Below the pieces are notes generated by a model that did no database searches, was not told where the DNA came from, and worked only from the letters and a program-made list of their open reading frames with translations. Shown here piece after piece: positions 55,994 to 64,000 of a stretch of DNA of 64,000 bases (positions are counted from its first letter, which is position 1; each line of letters opens with the position of its first letter). Both the position numbers and the translations under genes were made by a program. The DNA is from Nostocoides sp. Soil756. Its GTDB lineage: Bacteria; Actinomycetota; Actinomycetes; Actinomycetales; Dermatophilaceae. The DNA lies in contig NZ_LMSE01000005.1 of NCBI RefSeq assembly GCF_001428065.1, forward strand, positions 1 to 64,000, written 5' to 3'.

Positions 55994-56374
55994 ATCGCCG
56001 ATGCCGCCTCCCTCCTCGGAGTCTCCGACGACACCGTGCGCCGGATGGTGGACTCTGGGCGCCTGGCCGCCCACCAGGACACCGCAGGACGCCGCGTCGT
56101 CGAGGGGGCCGACCTGGCCGCTGTCGCGCAGGATCTCGCGCACCCGGCCCCCGTCGGGGTCGTCGCCGACGAGTCGGCCCGCAACCGGATGCGCGGCATC
56201 GTCACCCGCGTCGTCAAGGACACCGTGATGGCCCAGGTCGAGCTGCAGTGCGGCCCCTTCCGGGTCGTCTCCCTCATGTCCCGCGAGGCGGTCGACGAGC
56301 TCGGCCTCGACCTGGGAACGGTGGCGGTCGCCACCATCAAGTCGACCAACGTGATCGTGGGAGTGCCCCGGTGA
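55979..56374 (+). CDS. HTH-TOBE molybdate-responsive regulator/molbindin
   Basis: A 131-residue protein. Residues 1-50 form an excisionase/MerR-like helix-turn-helix (LRIADAASLLGVSDDTVRRM); residues 65-131 are a TOBE/Mop molybdate-binding domain (NRMRGIVTRVVKDTVMAQVE to ATIKSTNVIVGV). Probably the local molybdate sensor in place of ModE. Its stop overlaps the modA start (GTGA). Confidence 0.9.
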   Translation: MTQLRIADAASLLGVSDDTVRRMVDSGRLAAHQDTAGRRVVEGADLAAVAQDLAHPAPVGVVADESARNRMRGIVTRVVKDTVMAQVELQCGPFRVVSLMSREAVDELGLDLGTVAVATIKSTNVIVGVPR

Positions 56375-57156
56375 CGCGGCGTCCGGGCGGCGCCGTCGCC
56401 CTCCTCGCCCTGCTGCTCGCCGGATGCGGCACGACGCCCGACACCGCCTCGAGCACCACGCCGGCCGGCGCGGGCCCGAGCGGGCCGTCGGGGGTCACCG
56501 GCGAGGTCACCGTGCTGGCCGCCGCCTCCCTGACCACGGCCTTCACCACGCTGGCCGGCTCCTTCGAGAAGGCCAACCCGGGCACCACGGTGCGGCTCAG
56601 CTTCGGCTCGAGCACCACCCTGGCACAGCAGATCGCCCAGGGCGCCGACGCCGACCTCTACGCCAGCGCCGGGACCACCGCCCTGCAGCAGCTCGGCGAC
56701 GCCGAACCCACCGCCACCGTCACCCTCGCCCGGAACACCCTCGAGATCGCCACCCCCGCCGGCAACCCGGCGCAGGTCACCTCGCTCGCGGACCTGGCCA
56801 GGAAGGACGTCGACGTCGTCCTGTGTGCCTCCTCGGTGCCCTGCGGGCGGGCGGCCGACGAGATCCTGGCCGGAGCCGGGGTGCGGGCGCACGTCGTCTC
56901 CCGCGAGCTCGACGTCTCGTCGACGCTGGCGAAGGTGACCCTCGACGAGGCCGACGCCGCCGTGGTCTACCACTCCGACGTCGTCACCGCCGGAGATGCC
57001 GTCGACGGCGTCGAGATCCCGGCCGCGCAGAACACCACGCTCACCTACCCGCTGCTGCGCTTCGGTGACGACGCGGCCACCACCGCCTTCGCGGCCTACC
57101 TCGCCGGTCCCGAGGGAGCGCGGGCCCTGCGCGCCGCCGGCTTCCTCGTCCCGTGA
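56371..57156 (+). CDS. modA: Molybdate ABC transporter substrate-binding lipoprotein
   Basis: A 261-residue lipoprotein: signal and lipobox ALLLAGC, then a Ser/Gly/Pro linker and the binding domain starting VTVLAAASLTTAFTTL. LSFGSSTTLAQQI, ADLYASA and the conserved tail (AAYLAGPEGARALRAAGF) match ModA, which binds molybdate/tungstate outside the membrane. Coupled at both ends by GTGA. Confidence 0.95.
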   Translation: MTRRPGGAVALLALLLAGCGTTPDTASSTTPAGAGPSGPSGVTGEVTVLAAASLTTAFTTLAGSFEKANPGTTVRLSFGSSTTLAQQIAQGADADLYASAGTTALQQLGDAEPTATVTLARNTLEIATPAGNPAQVTSLADLARKDVDVVLCASSVPCGRAADEILAGAGVRAHVVSRELDVSSTLAKVTLDEADAAVVYHSDVVTAGDAVDGVEIPAAQNTTLTYPLLRFGDDAATTAFAAYLAGPEGARALRAAGFLVP

Positions 57157-58013
57157 CGGTCGCCGACGTCAGCCCGGCCTCCGAGGGGGGCGCCGCCGCT
57201 CGCGCTCGCGGAGCGGGGCGGCGCCGCGCGGCTGGCCGGGTCCGCCTGTCGCGGGCCGTCCTCGTCGTCCCGGCCGTCCTCGCCGTCGCGCTCGTCGTGC
57301 TGCCGCTGCTCGGGCTCCTCGCGGGCACCGAGTGGCGAGGCCTCCCCGGGCGCCTGGCCGACCCGTCGGTGCGCCCGGCCGTGCGGCTCTCGGTCGTGAC
57401 CACGCTGGTCACGGTGGCGGTCTGCTGGGCCTTCGGCACCCCCTTGGCCTGGCTGCTCTCGCGGGCCGAGGGGCGCACCGCCACCTGGCTGCGCGCGGTG
57501 CTCACCGTGCCGGTGGTGCTCCCGCCCGTGGTCGGGGGGGTGGCCCTGCTGCTCGCCTACGGGCGACGCGGGCTGGTCGGTCAGCCGCTGGTCGACGCCT
57601 TCGGGCTGCGCATCCCCTTCACGCCCTTCGCGGTCGTCCTGGCGCAGGTGTTCGTGTCGCTGCCGTTCTACGTCCTCGCCGTGGAAGGAGCGATGCGCGG
57701 CATCGACCGCCGGCTGCTCGAGGTCTCGGCCACTCTCGGGGCCCGGCCGCTGCGGGTCCTGACCCGGGTGGCGCTCCCGCTGGCCGCCGCCGGCATCGCC
57801 TCCGGCACCGCGCTGGCCTGGGCCCGAGCGCTCGGCGAGTTCGGAGCCACCATCACCTTCGCGGGCAACTTCGCCGGCGAGACCCAGACGACCTCGCTGC
57901 TGGTCTACGTGGCACTCCAGGACGACCCACAGACGGCCGTGGCCCTCAGCCTCGTGATGCTCGTCGTGGCGGTCGCGGTGCTCGGGCTGCTGCGCGGGCG
58001 GTGGCTGCGGTGA
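57153..58013 (+). CDS. modB: Molybdate ABC transporter permease
   Basis: A 286-residue membrane protein with about five or six helices. FGTPLAWLLSRAEGRTATWL, VVLPPVVGGVALLLAYG and ARALGEFGATITFAGN (the EAA-like ATPase contact) are ModB/CysT signatures. The ~35 residues before the first helix are basic. GTG start inside the modA stop. Confidence 0.95.
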   Translation: MTVADVSPASEGGAAARARGAGRRRAAGRVRLSRAVLVVPAVLAVALVVLPLLGLLAGTEWRGLPGRLADPSVRPAVRLSVVTTLVTVAVCWAFGTPLAWLLSRAEGRTATWLRAVLTVPVVLPPVVGGVALLLAYGRRGLVGQPLVDAFGLRIPFTPFAVVLAQVFVSLPFYVLAVEGAMRGIDRRLLEVSATLGARPLRVLTRVALPLAAAGIASGTALAWARALGEFGATITFAGNFAGETQTTSLLVYVALQDDPQTAVALSLVMLVVAVAVLGLLRGRWLR

Positions 58014-59068
58014 CCCTCGACGCACAGGTCCGCCTCACCCGGGGCACCCTCGAGCTCGACCTGCCGCTGCGGGCCGCCGACGGGGAGGTGCTGGCCGTGC
58101 TGGGGCCCAACGGCGCCGGCAAGACGACGGCCCTGCACGCCCTGGCCGGCCTCGTGCGGCTCGGGGCAGGGCACGTGCGGGTCGACGGCGAGACCTGGGC
58201 CGGTGACGGGGTGCACCTCGACCCCTCGCTGCGCCGCGTCGGGATGCTCTCGGCCGACCACCTGCTCTTCCCCCACCTGACGGCGCGCGGCAACGTGGCG
58301 TTCGGGCCGCGCAGCCGGGGCGCGTCCCGGGCCGCGGCGGCGGCTCGCGCCGACGCCGAGCTCGAGGCCCTCGGGGTGCTCGACCTCGCCCGGCGCCGCC
58401 CGGCCCAGCTCTCGCACGGGCAGGCCCAGCGGGTCGCCCTGGGTCGGGCCCTGGCCACCGATCCCCGCCTCCTCCTGCTCGACGAGCCGCTGTCGGCGCT
58501 CGACCCGGGTCTGCGGCCCCAGGTGCGAGCCACCCTGGCGGCCCGGCTGCGCGAGTTTCGGGGCAGCGCGGTCCTGGTCACCCACGACCCGCTCGACGCC
58601 CTCACTCTCGCCGACCACCTGGTGTTCGTCGAGACCGGCCGCATCGTGCAGGAGGGCAGCCCGACGGACGTGGTGGCCCGACCGCGCAACCCCTACGTCG
58701 CCCAGGTGGTCGGGCTCAACCTGTACCCCGGCACGGCCGACGACGGCACCACCGTCAGCACCCCCCTCGGCGCCGTCGTCACCGGCGGTCACGACCACCG
58801 GGGCCCCTCCTGGGTCGCGTTCGCCCCATCCGCGGTCGCGCTCTACCCCGACGCCCCGCACGGCTCGACCCGCAACGCGTGGGCGGCGCGGGTCGCCTCG
58901 GTCGAGCTCGTGGGCCAGAGCGCGCGGGTCCGCCTCGTCACCGGCGGGGCCGGCCCCGCCGTCCTGGCCGAGGTCACCGCCGGCTCGGTGGCCACCCTGC
59001 GCCTCCAGCCCGGCCAGGAGCTCTGGGCCGGGGTCAAGGCCACCGAGGTCAGCGCCTACCCCCGCTGA
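58010..59068 (+). CDS. modC: Molybdate ABC transporter ATP-binding protein
   Basis: A 352-residue ATPase with Walker A GPNGAGKTT, a Walker B LLLLDEPLSAL, and H-loop VTHD. The ABC signature is LSHGQAQRVALGRAL, with His where Gly is usual (LSGGQ). The Q-loop region reads ADHLLFPHLT where a Gln is normally found at QD/QE. A C-terminal TOBE domain covers about residues 235-352. The ATPase should still work but the two substitutions are worth note. Confidence 0.93.
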   Translation: MTLDAQVRLTRGTLELDLPLRAADGEVLAVLGPNGAGKTTALHALAGLVRLGAGHVRVDGETWAGDGVHLDPSLRRVGMLSADHLLFPHLTARGNVAFGPRSRGASRAAAAARADAELEALGVLDLARRRPAQLSHGQAQRVALGRALATDPRLLLLDEPLSALDPGLRPQVRATLAARLREFRGSAVLVTHDPLDALTLADHLVFVETGRIVQEGSPTDVVARPRNPYVAQVVGLNLYPGTADDGTTVSTPLGAVVTGGHDHRGPSWVAFAPSAVALYPDAPHGSTRNAWAARVASVELVGQSARVRLVTGGAGPAVLAEVTAGSVATLRLQPGQELWAGVKATEVSAYPR

Positions 59069-59143
59069 GCCGGGGGGGCCCGGTGCCCCGGCCCGGACGT
59101 CCCGGACTCCTAGGACGTCCGAGCATCTCGGTACGCTCGGGCC

Positions 59144-60298
59144 ATGCCAGCGACCCGGCTCATGCCCAGCGACGAGGGCCAGGACCTCATCGACCTGACC
59201 CGCGAGATCTGCGCCAAGGAGCTGCGGCCCAAGGTCGACGAGGCCGAGCGGGCCGCGGCCACCGGCGAGTCCTTCCCCACCGAGGTCTTCCGTGCCCTGG
59301 GGGCGGCGGGGCTGCTCTCGCTCCCCCAGCCCGAGGAGCACGGCGGCTACGGCCAGCCGTACGAGGTCTACCTCCAGGTCGTCGAGGAGATCGCGAGTGC
59401 CTGGATGAGCGTGGCCGTCGGCGTCTCCGTGCACTCCCTGACCGCCTACCCGGTCGCCACCTTCGGCACGCCCGAGCAGCAGGCCGCGCTGCTGCCGGGG
59501 ATGCTCTCCGGCGACCAGCTCGGCGCCTACTGCCTCTCGGAGCCGCTGGCCGGCTCGGACATCGCCTCGATGACGACGCGCGCCACCCGCGACGGCGACC
59601 AGTACGTCATCCGCGGCCGCAAGGCGTGGATCAGCCATGCGGGCCACGCCGACTACTACACGACCTTCGCCCGGACCTCCGACGACGGCGGCAAGGGCCT
59701 CTCCTGCCTCGTCGTGCCGGCCGACGCCGAGGGCCTGTCCTTCGGCGCCCCCGAGCGGAAGATGGGGCTGCACTGCGACACCGTGCGCGAGGTGATGTTC
59801 GACGACGTGCGCGTCGACGCCGGCCGCCGGATCGGCGACGAGGGCCAGGGGATGGCCATCGCGCTGTCGGCGCTCGACGCCGGCCGGCTCGGCATCGCCG
59901 CCGCGGCCACCGGCCTGGCCCAGGGCGCGCTCGACCTCGCCGCCGGCTACGCCACGGAGCGCCGCCAGTTCGGCCGCGCCATCGGCGAGTTCCAGGGCCT
60001 GCAGTTCCTGCTCGCCGACATGGAGGCCGCCGTCACCTCGGCTCGGGCCACCTACCTGCACGCCGCCCGCCTCAAGGACGCCGGCCGCGCCTTCAGCAAG
60101 GAGGCCGCGGTCGCCAAGCTCGTCGCCACCGATGCCGCCATGAAGGTCACCACCGACGCCGTGCAGGCGCTCGGGGGGGCCGGCTACACCCAGGACTTCC
60201 CGGCCGAGCGCTTCCTGCGCGAGGCCAAGATCACCCAGATCTTCGAGGGCACCAACCAGATCCAGCGGATGGTCATCGGCCGGCACGTGCTGCGCTGA
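59144..60298 (+). CDS. Acyl-CoA dehydrogenase
   Basis: A 384-residue FAD enzyme. YCLSEPLAGSDIASMTTRA and RKAWISHAG are the first signature; QFGRAIGEFQGLQFLLADM the second; the C-terminal QALGGAGYTQDFPAERFLRE and ITQIFEGTNQIQR contain the catalytic Glu. Its specificity (short or branched chain) is not determinable. TACGCT is six bases before ATG 59144. Confidence 0.95.
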   Translation: MPATRLMPSDEGQDLIDLTREICAKELRPKVDEAERAAATGESFPTEVFRALGAAGLLSLPQPEEHGGYGQPYEVYLQVVEEIASAWMSVAVGVSVHSLTAYPVATFGTPEQQAALLPGMLSGDQLGAYCLSEPLAGSDIASMTTRATRDGDQYVIRGRKAWISHAGHADYYTTFARTSDDGGKGLSCLVVPADAEGLSFGAPERKMGLHCDTVREVMFDDVRVDAGRRIGDEGQGMAIALSALDAGRLGIAAAATGLAQGALDLAAGYATERRQFGRAIGEFQGLQFLLADMEAAVTSARATYLHAARLKDAGRAFSKEAAVAKLVATDAAMKVTTDAVQALGGAGYTQDFPAERFLREAKITQIFEGTNQIQRMVIGRHVLR

Positions 60299-60356
60299 CG
60301 GAACCCCGGCCGTCCCGGGGTCGTCCCACCCCGACGACCCCGACCGAAGGAACCCC

Positions 60357-60866
60357 ATGCGCGTCCCCGTCCTCGTCACCACCATCCTCCTCGCGGCGGC
60401 CCTCACCGCCTGCGGCAGCGACACTGCCGACTCCTCAGCGGGCGGCGGCACCGCCTCCCCCTCCCCGAGCGACACCAGCGCCTCCCCGTCGCCGGCCACG
60501 CCGTCCGGCCTGCCCTCCCCCAGCGGGCCGCAGCCGACGTCGCGGCCGACGATCCCGCCGCCGGCCGAGGACGACATCCCGGTGGACCTCGACGAGGACC
60601 CGCGGGTGCAGGCGGCCCTGGCGGACGCCCGGGGCCGCGCCGGTGTGGTGCCCGCCGAGGTCCTGATCGCCGGCTACCGCGAGGTCACCTGGGACGACGG
60701 CTCACTGGGGTGCCCGGTGAAGGGCCGCAGCTACACCCAGGCCCGCGTCGACGGCGAGCTCCTGCTGCTGCGCGCCGACCAGCGCGTGCTGTCGTACCAC
60801 TCGGCCCGCGGCGGCCCCTTCGAGTACTGCGCCACCCCGAGCGGTGCGTTCTCGCCCCGCGCCTAG
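60357..60866 (+). CDS. Putative lipoprotein, Ser/Pro-rich stalk with a small C-terminal domain
   Basis: A 169-residue protein. Signal and lipobox LTAC lead into a Ser/Pro/Thr stalk of about 60 residues and a small domain with LIAGYREVTWDDGSLGCPVK and FEYCATPSG; two cysteines may form a disulfide. The DGSLGCP pattern occurs in actinobacterial secreted proteins of unknown function. ATG 60357 follows GAAGGAACCCC. Confidence 0.8.
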   Translation: MRVPVLVTTILLAAALTACGSDTADSSAGGGTASPSPSDTSASPSPATPSGLPSPSGPQPTSRPTIPPPAEDDIPVDLDEDPRVQAALADARGRAGVVPAEVLIAGYREVTWDDGSLGCPVKGRSYTQARVDGELLLLRADQRVLSYHSARGGPFEYCATPSGAFSPRA

Positions 60867-60902
60867 CGTCGAGCCGCGTCACGCCGGCAGCCCGCACGCG
60901 GT

Positions 60903-60935
60903 CGGACCGGGCCATCTCATACGTGGCCCGGTCCG
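60903..60935. terminator. Hairpin between convergent lipoprotein and MFS genes
   Basis: CGGACCGGGCCA (60903-60914) pairs exactly with TGGCCCGGTCCG (60924-60935), nine-base loop. Confidence 0.75.
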
Positions 60936-61012
60936 GTTCGAGCCTAGGCACGGGCCGATGAGGAGCGGGCGAGCGACACGCGGCGAACCGATGAACGAAG
61001 GATGTCGCCGGC

Positions 61013-62359
61013 TCAGCGCTCGCGGTCGGTCGAGATGCCCGGCAGCAGGGTCTCCCCCGCGCGTAGCGCGTCCAGCGCCGCCGGGTCGATGGACTCGATG
61101 TGGCTCAGCCCCTTGCGTCGGTAGCGCACCAGCTGCACCACCCCGAGGCCCCAGAAGAGGAACTGCACCGACATCGCGACGCGGAAGTCGTGGCGGGTGT
61201 AGTGCGACGAGCCGCCCGGCGCGAGGTGGTCGAGGATCACGCCGATCAGGGCGATGCACAGCAGCGACGCGGTGAACCCGCCGACGTTGACGACCCCCGT
61301 CGCGCGCCCCAGATAGGTCGGCGGATGGAAGGTGCGGGCCAGGTCGAAGCCCACCATCGACCCGGGGCCACCGACCGCGGTGACGACGGCCAGGACGACC
61401 AGCAGCCAGAGCGGAGCGGGCCCGGGCCAGAGCAACGTGACGGCCCAGGTCGTGGCGATGACCGCCACGATCCCGAGCACCAGCTGCGAGCGCCGGTACG
61501 GCAGCCGCGCGGTGAAGGTGGCGATCACCGGCCCCGCCGCCATCGCCGTGAGGGTCATCGCGACCAGGACCACCGAGGCGGTGCGCGGCGCCACGCCTTC
61601 GCTGACCAGGAACGGGTAGCCCCAGAGCATGGTGAAGACGGTGGACCCGAACTGCGAGGTGAAGTGCACCCAGAGTCCGAGCCGGGTGCCGGGGTTGCCC
61701 CAGACCTCGCCGAGGGTGCGGGCCAGGGCCCGCACCTTGATGCGCTCGACCGCCTCGCCCCGGTACGGGCTGTCCTTGACGACCAGGACGAGGGCCACAC
61801 CGAGCACCACGCCGAAGCCGGCCGCGGTGGCGTACGAGCGGGTCCAGCCGAACGCGGCGAGGGCGGCAGCCAGCGGGGTGGCGGCCGCCACGGCACCGAG
61901 CTGCCCGACCATCCCGCTCAGCTGGGTGATGAAGGGCGCCTGCTTGACCCGGAACCACAGGGCCACCAGGCGCAACAGGGAGGTGAAGACCATCGCGTCG
62001 CCGGCCCCCAGCAGCACCCGCGCGGCCAGCCCGACCTCGAAGGTGCCCGCGACGGCGAACCAGAACTGCCCGGCGGTCATCAGCACCAGGCCGGTGAGCA
62101 TGAGGCGCTTGGAGCCGAAGCGGTCGAGCAGCACACCCACCGGGATCTGCATGGCCGCGTAGACCGCGAGCTGGACCACGGTGAAGGTCGACAGCTGGGC
62201 GGCGCTGATGTGGAACCGCTCGGCCGCCAGCAGCCCGGCCACCCCGAGCGAGGTGCGGTGGAAGACGGCCAGCACGTACACCGAGAGGCCCACCGCCCAG
62301 ATGGCCCAGGCGCGACGCCGGCCGATGTTGTGCACCTGGCGGAGCACGGGGCGGGTCAC
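61013..62359 (-). CDS. MFS transporter
   Basis: A 448-residue protein with 12 helices. AVFHRTSLGVAGLLAAERFH, the loop motif LLDRFGSKRLML and GPGSMVGFDLARTFHPPTYL point to the anion/sugar-phosphate-like MFS branch; substrate unknown. TAGAAT lies six bases before GTG 62359, a strong leaderless signal. Confidence 0.88.
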   Translation of the reverse strand: MTRPVLRQVHNIGRRRAWAIWAVGLSVYVLAVFHRTSLGVAGLLAAERFHISAAQLSTFTVVQLAVYAAMQIPVGVLLDRFGSKRLMLTGLVLMTAGQFWFAVAGTFEVGLAARVLLGAGDAMVFTSLLRLVALWFRVKQAPFITQLSGMVGQLGAVAAATPLAAALAAFGWTRSYATAAGFGVVLGVALVLVVKDSPYRGEAVERIKVRALARTLGEVWGNPGTRLGLWVHFTSQFGSTVFTMLWGYPFLVSEGVAPRTASVVLVAMTLTAMAAGPVIATFTARLPYRRSQLVLGIVAVIATTWAVTLLWPGPAPLWLLVVLAVVTAVGGPGSMVGFDLARTFHPPTYLGRATGVVNVGGFTASLLCIALIGVILDHLAPGGSSHYTRHDFRVAMSVQFLFWGLGVVQLVRYRRKGLSHIESIDPAALDALRAGETLLPGISTDRER

Positions 62360-62416
62360 GCCCCGATTCTAGGAGCGCCGCGGACAGCCGGCGGCACCCT
62401 TCCGGTGCCTGAGCCC

Positions 62417-62602
62417 GGTCGCGGTCCCCGAGCCTGCTGCAGCAGGCTCGTCCACACCCACCCGGCTCGGCGGCGTCCATCCGGCTCGGCAGCACGACGC
62501 CGGGTCGCGGTGCCCGAGCCGGGTCGCGGTGCCCGAGCCGGGTCGCGGTCCCCGAGCCTGCTGCAGCAGGCTCGTCCACACCCACCCGGCTCGGCGGCAT
62601 CC
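62417..62602. repeat. Duplicated 62-bp block with internal palindrome and 20-bp tandem units
   Basis: The 286-bp gap between the MFS and SDR genes has no gene. Two 62-bp copies (62417-62478, 62541-62602) differ at one place. Each holds the 20-bp perfect palindrome GAGCCTGCTGCAGCAGGCTC. Between them, 20-bp units GTCGCGGTGCCCGAGCCGGG are repeated about 2.5 times. Confidence 0.85.
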
Positions 62603-62645
62603 GCCGGGCTCACCTACCAGCACGCACGCCGACGGCACCGCCGCG

Positions 62646-63455
62646 CTAGGAGCCGACCGGGAGGCGCTGTTCGGCCACGCCGTTGCCGCCGTCGACGACC
62701 AGCACCTGGCCCGTGACGTAGGCGGCCCCCGGGCTCGCGAGGAACGCGACGGCCGCGGCCACCTCGGCCGGGGTGCCCGAGCGCCCGGCCGGCACGAGCA
62801 GCCCCTCGGCGACCTCGGACGGCGTCTGCGAGCCGGTGGCGATCCAGCCGGGGGCGACGGCGTTGGCGGTCACCCCGGACCCGGCCTCGTCCACCGCGAG
62901 GGCCCGGGCCAGACCCACGAGGGCGGCCTTGGCGGTCGTGTAGGCGACGTCGGCCCGCAGGGCCATCACCGGGCCGGCCGTCGACGACACCATGACGACC
63001 CGCCCGGACCCGCTCGCCCGCAGGTACGGCAGGGCCGCCCGGGTGACGAGGTAGGCGGTGTCGAGGTTGCGGGCCAGCGAGGCGGCCCAGCGTTCCGGTG
63101 GGGTGCCCAGGAGGTCACCCTCGAGGTAGTCGCCGCCGCCGGCCACCGACACCATCCCGGCGTTGTTGACCAGGACGTCGAGGCCGCTGCCGAGGGCGAG
63201 CGCGGCCTCGACGGTCGCCGCCGCCCCGTCCTCGGTGGTGAGGTCGGCGACCACGCCGACGGCCCGGCGCCCGGACCCCGTCAACGAGGCCGCCCGCGCG
63301 TGGACCCGCTCGGTCGTCGCCCCCATGACCACGGCCGCACCGCACTCGGCCAGCATTCGCGCACAGGCGAACCCGATGCCGGTGGCCGAGCCCGCGCCGG
63401 TGACGACGGCCGTCCGCCCGGTGAGGTCGAAGGCGGCCGGGAGCGCCGGCGGCAC
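62646..63455 (-). CDS. Short-chain dehydrogenase/reductase
   Basis: A 269-residue SDR. TGAGSATGIG is a slightly expanded nucleotide-binding motif, NNAG and MVSSTAG (catalytic Ser) follow, and YTTAK is the Tyr-Lys pair; the ending GQVLVVDGGNG is typical of FabG-like enzymes. GTG 63455 is two bases after the gabT stop, so the genes form an operon. Substrate unknown. Confidence 0.9.
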   Translation of the reverse strand: MPPALPAAFDLTGRTAVVTGAGSATGIGFACARMLAECGAAVVMGATTERVHARAASLTGSGRRAVGVVADLTTEDGAAATVEAALALGSGLDVLVNNAGMVSVAGGGDYLEGDLLGTPPERWAASLARNLDTAYLVTRAALPYLRASGSGRVVMVSSTAGPVMALRADVAYTTAKAALVGLARALAVDEAGSGVTANAVAPGWIATGSQTPSEVAEGLLVPAGRSGTPAEVAAAVAFLASPGAAYVTGQVLVVDGGNGVAEQRLPVGS

Positions 63456-63457
63456 GC

Positions 63458-64000
63458 TCAGCCGACCGCGTCGGCCAGCGACTCCTCGAGGACGTCCATC
63501 GCCTCGTGGAGCAGGTCGTCGCCGATGGAGAGCGGCGGCAGGAAGCGGAAGACGTTGCCGTAGGTGCCGCAGGTGAGGGTGACGACCCCGCGCCGGTGGC
63601 AGCCGGCGTTGACGGCGGCCGTGAGGGCGGCCGCCGGCTCCTTGGTGTCGGGGTCGGTGACGAGCTCCATGGCCATCATCGCGCCGCGTCCGCGCACGTC
63701 GCCGATCTGGGCGTAGCGCTCGGCCAGCGAGCCGAGCCGCTCGCCGAGGATCTTGCCGATCGCGCGGGCCCGGCCGGCGAGGTCGTCGGCCTCCATCGAC
63801 TCGATCGACGCCAGCGCGGCGGCGCACGCGACCGGGTTGCCGCCGTAGGTGCCGCCGAGGCCACCCCCGTGCACGGCGTCCATGATCTCGGCGCGACCGG
63901 TGACGGCGGCCAGCGGCATCCCGCCGGCGATGCCCTTGGCCGTGGTGACCAGGTCGGGGACGACGCCCTCGTGGTCGCACGCGAACCAGTCGCCGGTGCG
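63458..64000 (-). CDS. gabT: 4-aminobutyrate aminotransferase (partial, C-terminal part)
   Basis: 181 residues in frame to the window edge. RTGDWFACDHEGVVPDLVTT, then the PLP lysine in TTAKGIAGGMP, GTYGGNPVACAAALASIE and the ending RFLPPLSIGDDLL are typical of class III aminotransferases of the GabT type, which move the amino group of GABA to 2-oxoglutarate. The N-terminal part lies outside. The adjacent SDR may process the product or a related aldehyde. Confidence 0.88.
   Translation of the reverse strand, partial: RTGDWFACDHEGVVPDLVTTAKGIAGGMPLAAVTGRAEIMDAVHGGGLGGTYGGNPVACAAALASIESMEADDLAGRARAIGKILGERLGSLAERYAQIGDVRGRGAMMAMELVTDPDTKEPAAALTAAVNAGCHRRGVVTLTCGTYGNVFRFLPPLSIGDDLLHEAMDVLEESLADAVG

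Noticed and set aside
58010-58013. Overlaps within the mod operon as frameshift sites
   Set aside because: They are ordinary GTGA stop-start overlaps, with each gene complete on both sides.
57905-60577. Long antisense open frame across modC and the acyl-CoA dehydrogenase
   Set aside because: No motif, and both forward genes are intact and complete.

Overview
The window is 64 kb of a high-GC actinobacterial chromosome. Codon third positions are almost all G or C, GTG starts are common, many genes overlap by ATGA/GTGA, and it carries families typical of Actinobacteria (DUF3027, DUF2530, DUF3263, DUF3349, a WXG100 protein, IdeR/DtxR, a CspA with a long tail, HrcA/CIRCE control of groEL). Gene content and order suggest a Micrococcales member, possibly Intrasporangiaceae-like; that last step is inference. 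I see no rRNA, tRNA, CRISPR array, transposase or prophage gene.

Layout: 1-2.9 kb, the tail of a sugar ABC permease, a LacI regulator, an AhpD-like peroxidase and an HSL-type esterase. 3.0-7.7 kb, a tightly coupled three-gene operon: a MASE1-PAS-GGDEF-EAL c-di-GMP enzyme, a membrane family-2 glycosyltransferase and a 71-residue membrane protein. 7.9-9.9 kb, two secreted wall-acting proteins, one directly behind a clear c-di-AMP (ydaO) riboswitch. 10-16 kb, IdeR with an iron-box-like site on its own start, two MFS exporters, a hotdog-like protein, an SDR, a HEAT-repeat protein and PdxH. 16.3-27 kb, a NYN-LOTUS protein, citrate synthase 2, SerC, a MarR-MFS-micropeptide operon, an NCS2 purine permease, DUF2530, DUF3027, CspA and another MFS; parts of this order resemble a mycobacterial neighbourhood. 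27-38.7 kb, membrane/secreted proteins, HMG-CoA lyase, a PhoP/MprA-type two-component system followed by an HtrA protease and a DUF2339 protein, an HD hydrolase and a DUF4031-Nudix fusion. 38.8-46.3 kb, a lone WXG100 protein, a MacB/FtsX-like ABC exporter, a PhoD phosphatase and GroEL with two CIRCE elements. 46.5-55.9 kb, a PitA-membrane protein-DUF3349 operon, DUF3263, a PLP decarboxylase, a HAD phosphatase, an arsenic operon (arsI-acr3-arsC with divergent arsR), uracil-DNA glycosylase and an SGNH hydrolase. 56-59 kb, a molybdate operon led by an HTH-TOBE protein. 59-64 kb, an acyl-CoA dehydrogenase, a lipoprotein, an MFS, an SDR and part of gabT.

The most notable cross-cutting signals are: the c-di-GMP/glycosyltransferase operon next to a c-di-AMP-switched wall hydrolase; at least thirteen genes with a TANNNT hexamer exactly 6-7 nt before the start codon, implying widespread leaderless mRNAs; several well-formed operators (26-bp, 28-bp and 22-bp palindromes, a DtxR-type box, two CIREs, and a direct repeat at the HTH-TOBE gene); small coupled membrane peptides; and intergenic repeat clusters at 21.9-22.3, 23.9-24.0, 44.5 and 62.4-62.6 kb.
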